DNA of 64,000 nucleotides from Leptothoe spongobia TAU-MAC 1115 (GTDB lineage: Bacteria > Cyanobacteriota > Cyanobacteriia > Phormidesmidales > Phormidesmidaceae): the NCBI RefSeq assembly GCF_018739885.1, contig NZ_JADOES010000003.1:231117-295116 (forward strand), in the 5' to 3' direction. The position numbers and the translations under genes were made by a program. Each line of letters begins with the position of its first letter. The stretch's first letter is position 1. Shown in pieces: positions 57,429 to 64,000 of this stretch. The notes below the pieces were generated by a model that was given only the letters and a program-made list of their open reading frames with translations, was not told the DNA's origin and searched no databases.

Positions 57429-58334
57429 CTAGACGTTTTGGATCGTTTTGGTAGCTAAACCAATCAAAATAGCAACGCCAAAGGCAAGGCGATACCATAC
57501 AAATACCCAGGTACTATGGCGTCTTAAAAACTTGATGAGCCATGCGATCGCAAGGTAAGACGAAATCACCGCTGCAATCAATCCCCCGATCAAGGGCATC
57601 AAACTGGCATCACCTACGGTCGCCATTTCATCCAGCAACCCCTTCAGCTCAACCAGGCCCGATAGCAGAATGGCAGGTGTCCCCAGTAAAAATGAAAAGC
57701 GTGCCGCCGTATCTCGCTCTAAGCCTAAAAATAAGCCAGCCGTCAAGGTAGAACCCGACCGCGATACTCCAGGCACTAATGCCAACGCTTGTCCTAGCCC
57801 AACACCAATACCATCCCAAAGATCGAGCTTCTCAAAATTGCGTTTACGAGACCCGACTTGCTCAGCCACACCTAAGAACAACGCCATCACAATCGACGTA
57901 ATCGCAATTGCCTGCGTACTACGGATCACTGACGTCTCGTACTGAGTTTCAAAAAATATCTTGATTAGAAGACCGCAAAATATTATGGGAACTGAGCCTA
58001 AGATGATGCCCAACCCTAAACGAAAGTCTGAAGACTGATAACGCTTTGCGATCGCTGCACGGATAGTATTGCGCGTCACTGTGGTTAAATCTTCCCAGAA
58101 GTACCACAAGATAGCGGCTAAGCTACCGAGCTGAATCACAGCTGTAAACGCCACACCAGGATCACCCCAGCCCAGCGCTACCGGAACAATCTTGACATGG
58201 GCTGTACTGCTAATCGGCAAAAACTCCGTTAGCCCTTGCACAATACCAATCACAATGGCTTGAAATAAATTAATTTGCGCTGCTTGGCTAGTCGGCGCTT
58301 GGGCCAACAGCTCAAATGATTGGCAAACAGACAT
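57429..58334 (-). CDS. uppP: Undecaprenyl-diphosphatase
   Basis: Integral membrane phosphatase that recycles the undecaprenyl lipid carrier. The family motifs are LTEFLPISSTAHVKI and GVSRSGSTLTAGLFLG, each with catalytic residues at the membrane surface. About eight membrane helices. The ATG at 58334 is preferred, with GGAGC six bases before it; the frame reaches a TTG at 58364. Also known to give bacitracin resistance in other bacteria (bacA). Confidence 0.95.
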   Translation of the reverse strand: MSVCQSFELLAQAPTSQAAQINLFQAIVIGIVQGLTEFLPISSTAHVKIVPVALGWGDPGVAFTAVIQLGSLAAILWYFWEDLTTVTRNTIRAAIAKRYQSSDFRLGLGIILGSVPIIFCGLLIKIFFETQYETSVIRSTQAIAITSIVMALFLGVAEQVGSRKRNFEKLDLWDGIGVGLGQALALVPGVSRSGSTLTAGLFLGLERDTAARFSFLLGTPAILLSGLVELKGLLDEMATVGDASLMPLIGGLIAAVISSYLAIAWLIKFLRRHSTWVFVWYRLAFGVAILIGLATKTIQNV

Positions 58335-58849
58335 GAAAGTGCTCCAAAGCTCAAACGTTATCAAGTAATAAAGGTGTCATTATCCAGCCGTTATCTAATA
58401 TAAGGACACGAACGCTTCGTACCTATATCCGGACGACAGCAGTAGACTAAGGACCGATGAGACATGGCCAATAGGCAAAACCTCGCAGGCTCTACACTCA
58501 TTAATCAACAAAGCATCACCCAATAGCCCAAGGACACGTACCAACCAAGATTCGTACACACGAACGATCAGATTAATGAGCAATCAAGCTCACATCCCCA
58601 AAAAAGTCTGAAGTTTGACCACTCTCTAGCTTCATATTCGCTACAATTCATAGCGACTAATGAGTTACAGAAAATAAGTAATTTCAATTTCAGATTTTTT
58701 TGACACTTGGTACGATCCAAAATATTTACATACCGCAATATAACCTAGGTCGCTATTTATAAAGCAACGGTTCCTGAGCGACTGGAATAGCATGTTATGT
58801 TAACAATAATTAACCTCTCTCAGAATTCAATTGAATTCATCAGGCAGCA
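58335..58849. other. ~500-bp divergent gap between uppP and the DUF3120 gene
   Basis: No gene is supported; a 62-codon minus-strand frame (58395-58583) is hydrophobic, but lacks a ribosome site. Related words with GTACGAA and CGTGTCCTT occur twice (near 58405-58425 and 58531-58556), possibly a degenerate repeat. AT-rich toward 58850. Confidence 0.35.
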
Positions 58850-59551
58850 TTGCTATCTAACATTACGGCTCAATCCCAACTCGCTAACCGGTTAACTGGC
58901 AATCCCATTGATCATGGTTCTAAGCGATTCTCTGCATTCTTAGCAGCTGCATTTTTAGTCAGTGTCCCCGTCTTTATTCAAGCCCCTCTTGTCCGTCTTC
59001 ATCCCTGGGTGAGCTTGCTCATCACCCTAATATGGCTTGCTGGTGGTCTATACATGCTGCAAAAACCGGTTCTCACATTTTGGGGAGATCTGGCTATTGG
59101 ATTTTCATGGACATGGTTAGCTGGCAGTATTTATTGGGGGTGGCTTAGGGAAAATCCCTATGTTCATTTACCCGTTGAGGCGATCGGACTACCCATTGTT
59201 CTGATTCTTATCAGCCAACATCGACTAAAAATCGGTAGTTACTTTTATCTAGGCTCGTTACTAGGCACTGGCATCACTGACCTTTACTTTTACTGGGTTG
59301 ACCTGATTCCATACTGGCAAAAGGTCATGCAGGTAGAGCCCGCCGCCGCTGGCACTGTTCTCCAAGCTGCTTTACAGCAAATCCACAATCCAATAGCAGC
59401 TATCCGAGCACTGTGGCTGCTTAGTCTACTAGTAGCCATTGGATTGTTGGGAATTCGATCTACCCATGCCCACTGGTGGGCATTTTCCGGCGCTGTTTTG
59501 AGCACAATTTTAGTCGATGCTCTATTTCTCATAGCGGCCACACTAGCCTAA
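58850..59551 (+). CDS. DUF3120 membrane protein
   Basis: Integral membrane protein of 233 residues with about six hydrophobic helices (FSAFLAAAFLVSVPVFIQAPLVRLHPW, WLAGGLYMLQKPVLTFWGDLAIGFSWTWLAGSIYWGWLRENPYVHLP). The W-rich central block is characteristic of DUF3120, a family found in cyanobacteria and without a known role. A TTG start at 58850 is forced by an upstream in-frame stop and no internal ATG near the N terminus. Confidence 0.8.
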   Translation: MLSNITAQSQLANRLTGNPIDHGSKRFSAFLAAAFLVSVPVFIQAPLVRLHPWVSLLITLIWLAGGLYMLQKPVLTFWGDLAIGFSWTWLAGSIYWGWLRENPYVHLPVEAIGLPIVLILISQHRLKIGSYFYLGSLLGTGITDLYFYWVDLIPYWQKVMQVEPAAAGTVLQAALQQIHNPIAAIRALWLLSLLVAIGLLGIRSTHAHWWAFSGAVLSTILVDALFLIAATLA

Positions 59552-59824
59552 TTTCAATCCTTGCAGTATATAGGGTGCCATCATGTTCATACAGCACCCC
59601 AACAGATTCACCTATTGACAAATAACTGAGATCACCTCAGAGTAAGCTGCTAGATATAACTGCTATTGAAGATTTGGATAATGTATGAAGCTTTGACCAG
59701 ATCTTTAGCAGATCAGCAGTATCTTGTACATAACGCACAATAAATAAGCACAAAGGCTATAGTGCAGTTAGGAGCAGTAGCGTTAAGGTATAGGACATAG
59801 GCTTACTCGAATCGTCGAGGTATA

Positions 59825-60850
59825 GTGTTATTCCCTGAAAAGACCCCTCAAGTTGGACCCTATTTGGTCCTCAAGACCGACTCAGGTCAACGTCACTTAT
59901 CGTTGATTGGTAATAGCTGCTGGACGATTGGACGCAGCGACGATAATAATTTTGTGCTGCCTGATCGTTGGATTTCCCGCAACCATGCAATGCTGCAGTT
60001 TATGGAAAGCGGAGAATTCTATCTCATCGACTTGGGTAGCCGTAATGGTTCATTCGTCAACGGTCGGCGCGTTAGCGTGCCAGTCACCCTACGGAATGGT
60101 GATGCCCTTACCTTTGGGCAAACTGAACTGCAATTTTACTGCCCAGCCCCTGAACCCTCAAATAACCGCAATACCTCCATTAGTTCCCACGACTCCACTG
60201 CAACAGCAACGTTACATGTACGCCGTCTAATATCGGTCATGGTGGTCGATATTCGGGACTTTACGGTCATGACTCGACAGATTGATGAAAAAGTTCTGTC
60301 TGAAGTGATTGGTACCTGGTTCCGCCATGCAGGCAATATCATTGGCGAATACGGTAGTTGGGTCGATAAATATATTGGCGATGCCGTAATGGCCGTATGG
60401 ATTCACGGCACTCAAGAAGTAGAAGCTGAGGAGATGCTAAAAATCAGTCGTGCCATCAGTGCACTAAATGATATGACCCGTCAGCTTCATAAGCAATTTC
60501 CTTTACCCTTTCCACTACGGGTGGGCGCTGGCGTGAACACAGGATACGCCGTTGTTGGTAACACAGGCACTGGCGATCGACCTGACTACACCGCCCTAGG
60601 CGACACCGTCAATGCTGCTTTTCGTTTTGAAAGCTCGACTAAGCAATTAGGTTTAGATGTAGCGCTTGGAGCCGAAACATACAAGTACTTAAGTAAATTG
60701 GGTGCCAACGAGCAAACATTCAAGCGTTACTCAGCTCTGCTCAAGGGATATGACAAGCCTTTAACGACCTACGCTTGTACCTTTTCAGACCTAGATCGGT
60801 TTCTGATTAGCTATGATCGCAAAGCATCCGTTGCGGTTAAATCATCCTAG
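59825..60850 (+). CDS. FHA domain-class III nucleotide cyclase
   Basis: Predicted adenylate (or guanylate) cyclase with a phosphothreonine-reading domain. FHA covers about residues 15-100 (WTIGRSDDNNFVLPDRWISRNHA, DLGSRNGSFVNGRRV with the GRS and SRNH signature). The catalytic domain is about 135-325: metal-binding aspartates in VVDIRDFTV and KYIGDAVMAVW, a conserved lysine before YIGD, and RPDYTALGDTVNAAFRFES. The DYTALGDTVN form fits adenylate cyclases. 341 residues, no membrane segment. The FHA domain suggests control by a Ser/Thr kinase encoded elsewhere (inference). Confidence 0.93.
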   Translation: MLFPEKTPQVGPYLVLKTDSGQRHLSLIGNSCWTIGRSDDNNFVLPDRWISRNHAMLQFMESGEFYLIDLGSRNGSFVNGRRVSVPVTLRNGDALTFGQTELQFYCPAPEPSNNRNTSISSHDSTATATLHVRRLISVMVVDIRDFTVMTRQIDEKVLSEVIGTWFRHAGNIIGEYGSWVDKYIGDAVMAVWIHGTQEVEAEEMLKISRAISALNDMTRQLHKQFPLPFPLRVGAGVNTGYAVVGNTGTGDRPDYTALGDTVNAAFRFESSTKQLGLDVALGAETYKYLSKLGANEQTFKRYSALLKGYDKPLTTYACTFSDLDRFLISYDRKASVAVKSS

Positions 60851-60889
60851 TTAACAGATATTTTGCGTAACGGTCCACAACGGATTCTC

Positions 60890-60940
60890 AGCATTAATCA
60901 ACATTGGCACAGCGAAAGTGATACGCTTCTCATTAATGCT
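60890..60940. repeat. 51-bp inverted repeat just upstream of psbU
   Basis: AGCATTAAT (60890-60898) and ATTAATGCT (60932-60940) are perfect arms, with inner AGCG/CGCT arms at 60911-60914 and 60924-60927. It ends 34 bases before the psbU ATG. It might be the end of the cyclase transcript or part of the psbU leader. Confidence 0.5.
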
Positions 60941-60974
60941 GTGTATTAGATTTGAATAAATCCGGCGGAGAGAG

Positions 60975-61391
60975 ATGAAACGATTCTTTGGCCTATTAAT
61001 GGCGCTTGCACTAGTATTTGGTACTTTGGTGAGCGATGCTCAACCTGCAGTAGCGAATATGTTGAATAGCGGTACGGTACTTCTGGCAGAAGCTCAGCTG
61101 CCCCGCAACGCAGTTGATGACAAGCTGACGACAGAGTACGGTTACAAGCTTGATGTAAATAACACCAACGTCGCGGCGTTTAGAAAATATCGGGGACTAT
61201 ATCCAACGATTGCAGGCAAAATCGTTCGGAATGCTCCCTTCGATACCCTAGAAGATATCCTTGCAATTCCTGGGCTCAGTGATGTAGAAAAATCTCGTAT
61301 TCAGGAAAATCTAGATATTTTCACTATCTCCCCACCAAATCCTGCGTTGGTTGAAGGTGATGATCGCTATAACAATGGTGCTTACAAATAG
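60975..61391 (+). CDS. psbU: Photosystem II 12-kDa extrinsic protein
   Basis: Lumenal protein that protects the oxygen-evolving complex. The signal peptide (KRFFGLLMALALVFGTLV, cleavage at AVA) is followed by the mature PsbU: RNAVDDKLTTEYGYKLDVNN, RKYRGLYPTIAGKIVRNAPF, and the helix-hairpin-helix-like DTLEDILAIPGLSDVEKSRI. 138 residues, normal. GGCGGAGAGAG precedes the ATG. Confidence 0.97.
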   Translation: MKRFFGLLMALALVFGTLVSDAQPAVANMLNSGTVLLAEAQLPRNAVDDKLTTEYGYKLDVNNTNVAAFRKYRGLYPTIAGKIVRNAPFDTLEDILAIPGLSDVEKSRIQENLDIFTISPPNPALVEGDDRYNNGAYK

Positions 61392-61570
61392 ACATCTACT
61401 GCTATTTGAGATCATGTGACTGCAGAGATCAGGTAGCTTTCAAAGTTACGTCCCTTTACTGTAGTTAGCATAGACGATGCCCCAGGAGCCGAATTCTCAG
61501 GTATTGTCTTAATCTTGACATTGCTCTTGATAGAGTGGGTTAATCCCTCTGTCAGGAGCATTTTTTATTG

Positions 61571-63244
61571 GTGAACTCCTCTCCTTTCCCGTATTCGCTA
61601 CCGTCGGCATTTGATGTTTTGGTCGTGGGTGGCGGAGCAGCCGGACTTTATTCCGCCCTGTGTTTACCGACAACGCTCCAAATTGGATTAATTACCAAAG
61701 ATACACTGGCTGTATCAGCCAGTGACTGGGCACAGGGAGGAATTGCTGCTGCGATCGCGCCTGACGATGCTCCAGAACTCCACATCGCTGACACCCTCAA
61801 CGCTGGAGCGGGACTGTGTGATCCTAAAGCTGTCGAAGTTTTAGTACGACATGCTGGAGAATGCATCCAAAACCTGACCCAGATGGGAGTCGCCTTTGAC
61901 CGTAAAGGCGAGCAGCTAGCCATGACCCTAGAAGCTGCCCACTCTCGACGCCGGGTACTACATGCAGCGGATACAACCGGACGTGCTGTGGTCACAACCC
62001 TGGCAGAGCAAGTGCTCCAGCGAGATAACATACATGTTTTTAACCAAGCCCTGGCCCTAGATCTATGGATACATGGTGACGAATGTCGAGGAATACAGCT
62101 AGTTTATGAGCAACAACTGTATTGGATAGAAGCCAAAGCAGTTGTCCTAGCCACCGGCGGCGGCGGCCAAATTTACTCCCAAACCACCAATCCTGCTGCG
62201 AGCACAGGAGATGGGGTCGCCATGGCCTGGCGAGCTGGAGCCCAACTGCGAGACTTAGAATTTATGCAGTTTCACCCTACCGCCCTCACCAAGGTAGGAG
62301 CACCCCGATTTTTAATCAGCGAAGCTGTCCGGGGAGAAGGAGCCCATCTTGTCGATAAGAACGGTAGGCGGTTTGCCTTTGACTACCATCCCGATGGCGA
62401 ATTAGCCCCAAGGGACGTGGTCAGTCGCGCTATTTTTCGGCACTTGCAAAAAACGCCTGGAGAATCAGTCGTTTACTTAGATTTACGCGTAATTGAGCCC
62501 GAGCGAGTAAAACGTCGATTTCCAAACATCATACGAAAATGTCAAAAGTGGGCAGGTATTAACGTTTTTGAAACCCCGATCCCCGTATCTCCCGCCGCCC
62601 ATTACTGGATGGGCGGCATTACCACTAATCTAACTAGTCAAACCACGATTCCTCGTCTGTATGCTGTCGGAGAAAATGCCAGTACCGGCGTCCATGGAGC
62701 CAATCGACTTGCTAGCAATTCTCTACTTGAATGTCTGGTATTTGGAGCACAACTACAGAAAATCGAGACAGAGCCCCTCACCAAAGTGACGATCAACCCA
62801 AAAGTTGACAGTCATGAATTAAACATCATGGCAGATCTTGATGTCGCCATGAGTTGGCTGCATCAGCATCAGACAGCTATCAGTCAGTTGGTATGGCAAA
62901 GCGCCGGTATTTCCCGCTCAGCAGATCACATGACTCAAGCTTTAGAACAATTAGAACAATGGCAAATTGATTTTGACTCATTACGCTTCACACAAGCTAT
63001 GAGTTACACAAGTACCCATGCACCATTCCCCATCCCCCATGACCTCACCGCCGATAAACTCCGCCTCTGGGCAGAAACTCGAAACCTATTAACAGTGGCC
63101 ACTCTAGTACTGAAAAGTGCTCTATTCCGTACAGAAAGTCGTGGTGGTCACTATCGTCAGGACTACCCGAAAACCAAGCCGAGCTGGCAAGCACACACAC
63201 TGATGCAAGCCAATACTCTTTATAAATCTACCCCGATCCAATAA
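61571..63244 (+). CDS. nadB: L-aspartate oxidase
   Basis: FAD enzyme that oxidises L-aspartate to iminoaspartate, first step of NAD synthesis. The FAD Rossmann motif is DVLVVGGGAAGLYSALCL. SASDWAQGGIAAAI, AHSRRRVLHAADTTGRAV, EFMQFHPTAL and GVHGANRLASNSLLE are family signatures. 557 residues. The start is GTG 61571 or the TTG one codon earlier; AGGAG lies a little far upstream of both. No nadA or nadC is adjacent. Confidence 0.95.
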   Translation: MNSSPFPYSLPSAFDVLVVGGGAAGLYSALCLPTTLQIGLITKDTLAVSASDWAQGGIAAAIAPDDAPELHIADTLNAGAGLCDPKAVEVLVRHAGECIQNLTQMGVAFDRKGEQLAMTLEAAHSRRRVLHAADTTGRAVVTTLAEQVLQRDNIHVFNQALALDLWIHGDECRGIQLVYEQQLYWIEAKAVVLATGGGGQIYSQTTNPAASTGDGVAMAWRAGAQLRDLEFMQFHPTALTKVGAPRFLISEAVRGEGAHLVDKNGRRFAFDYHPDGELAPRDVVSRAIFRHLQKTPGESVVYLDLRVIEPERVKRRFPNIIRKCQKWAGINVFETPIPVSPAAHYWMGGITTNLTSQTTIPRLYAVGENASTGVHGANRLASNSLLECLVFGAQLQKIETEPLTKVTINPKVDSHELNIMADLDVAMSWLHQHQTAISQLVWQSAGISRSADHMTQALEQLEQWQIDFDSLRFTQAMSYTSTHAPFPIPHDLTADKLRLWAETRNLLTVATLVLKSALFRTESRGGHYRQDYPKTKPSWQAHTLMQANTLYKSTPIQ

Positions 63245-63253
63245 TAGACCTGT

Positions 63254-64000
63254 TTATCCAGAGGAGCCCATATCAAATCCACCGGGCGATTCGGGCACCA
63301 GTATCGTCAGCAACAGCATGGAGTCCGCCAACTGTTTTTTCTGCGCCTTATCCAAATGAGAACGGTTCATACAGGTGGACAACAGCTTAGTCATATCGTA
63401 GTAAGTCCGCAGCTTAATCACCTGATCTCGATGTAGGGAATAAATGCAGGGCAACCCCAGCCGCTGCATAAAGATTGCCACTCGTTTTAACCAGGCCCCT
63501 CGTTTTGTTTCCCACCACTGATTAATATCAGTAAGCTTTCCTAGCTCATTGTCAAGCTGTTTTAGCCAGCCATCTAAAACCTCGATATTTTGAGGGTGAT
63601 CGCTGACAAATTGCTGAAGTTGAACAATCAATGAGCGCAACTTTTTGGCCGCTGGTTCTTTTTTGCACAGACAGTGATATGCCTTATAAAGATGTTCGTG
63701 CCCCTCAAGCACTGAACTGGTCACCATACTGGTAGCTAGCTCAAAGTCAGGTAGATCAAAGTGACGATATAGCTCACCAGGATTGGTGACTTTACCAGTA
63801 TCTTGCAAGGCATAAACCAAGTACCAGGAACGGATGTAGGTCTGTAGATGGTGGCTCTGATCCGCAGAAAATGAATAGGCCGAAAAAGTAGCCGTCCGAT
63901 TCAGGTTTTCCAATAGTTCACTGAGTTTGGCATCCTGGCTGATGTAGTTGTCGATGGTCTGCTTAAACCCCTCAAAAAAGCTCGGAGAATCCTCCTTCGG
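63254..64000 (-). CDS. Unknown protein, 3' part (5' end beyond the window)
   Basis: The frame stays open to base 64000, so the gene enters from the right; 248 codons are visible. The product is helical and soluble (SYIR-like aromatic and leucine-rich repeats: YIRSWYLVYALQD, YHCLCKKEPAAKKLRSLIVQLQQ, WLKQLDNELGKLTDINQWWETKRGAWLKRV). I recognise no domain. It converges on nadB with 9 bp between stops. Confidence 0.7.
   Translation of the reverse strand, partial: PKEDSPSFFEGFKQTIDNYISQDAKLSELLENLNRTATFSAYSFSADQSHHLQTYIRSWYLVYALQDTGKVTNPGELYRHFDLPDFELATSMVTSSVLEGHEHLYKAYHCLCKKEPAAKKLRSLIVQLQQFVSDHPQNIEVLDGWLKQLDNELGKLTDINQWWETKRGAWLKRVAIFMQRLGLPCIYSLHRDQVIKLRTYYDMTKLLSTCMNRSHLDKAQKKQLADSMLLLTILVPESPGGFDMGSSG

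Noticed and set aside
58395..58583. 62-codon hydrophobic minus-strand frame upstream of uppP
   Set aside because: No ribosome site and no likeness to known small membrane proteins; probably chance.

Overview
The window is chromosomal DNA from an oxygenic, phycobilisome-containing cyanobacterium. Evidence: chlM (chlorophyll), psaD (PSI), psbU (PSII), apcF (phycobilisome core), petG and cytochrome cM (electron transport), a glutamine synthetase gene followed by its cyanobacteria-specific inhibitor gifA, and more than twenty copies of the HIP1 octamer GCGATCGC. G+C is moderate and most genes are housekeeping. The exact genus cannot be set from sequence reading alone; a Leptolyngbya/Acaryochloris-like or other mid-GC lineage is a guess. 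There are no phage genes, transposases or CRISPR arrays.

Layout. 1-4.3 kb: end of a DUF928 gene, a CHASE2-GGDEF cyclase, chlM and nagA. 4.4-11.3 kb: purE, amt, a DICT-GAF histidine kinase, an AMIN-domain protein, a 31-residue membrane ORF and a thioredoxin-like protein. 11.3-17.6 kb: dnaJ-dnaK with a very long low-complexity DnaK tail, tRNA-Leu(UAG), a DUF4349 lipoprotein and a sugar epimerase. 18-25 kb: pnp, tpiA, a second GGDEF cyclase, a TPR protein and tilS. 25-30 kb: a repeat-rich binding-protein chimera, then minC-minD-minE. 30-38.8 kb: a SpoU methyltransferase, a thioredoxin-fold thylakoid factor, a PsbP-like lipoprotein, ychF-VOC, a GDSL hydrolase, ispH, an unknown 453-residue protein and an ABC-2 permease. 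39-46 kb: psaD, trpE, a membrane protein, manC, an LCP protein and a second GDSL hydrolase. 46-53.9 kb: gifA, glnA, apcF, an FGGY kinase, petG and cytM (divergent), ddl, a tandemly duplicated small-RNA candidate and a short conserved protein. 53.9-64 kb: a TolC protein, a PDZ-radical SAM-DUF512 protein, uppP, DUF3120, an FHA-nucleotide cyclase, psbU, nadB and a partial unknown gene.

How genes work together. glnA and gifA form a nitrogen module: gifA encodes the IF7-type inhibitor of glutamine synthetase and has a perfect NtcA palindrome over its -35 region. dnaK and dnaJ form a chaperone pair. minCDE places the division site. Four signalling proteins (two GGDEF cyclases, one class III cyclase with an FHA domain, one DICT histidine kinase) have no adjacent partner genes. 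manC, LCP, ddl and uppP all serve the cell envelope.

Most worth a second look: the two 99-bp near-identical units between ddl and the 53.5-kb gene, each looking like an independently terminated sRNA on the minus strand; the Y/Q/N-rich DnaK tail; the chimera of binding protein, transmembrane segment and 11-residue repeats; and small genes (gifA, petG, a 31-codon ORF) that automated length cut-offs tend to lose or mis-start.
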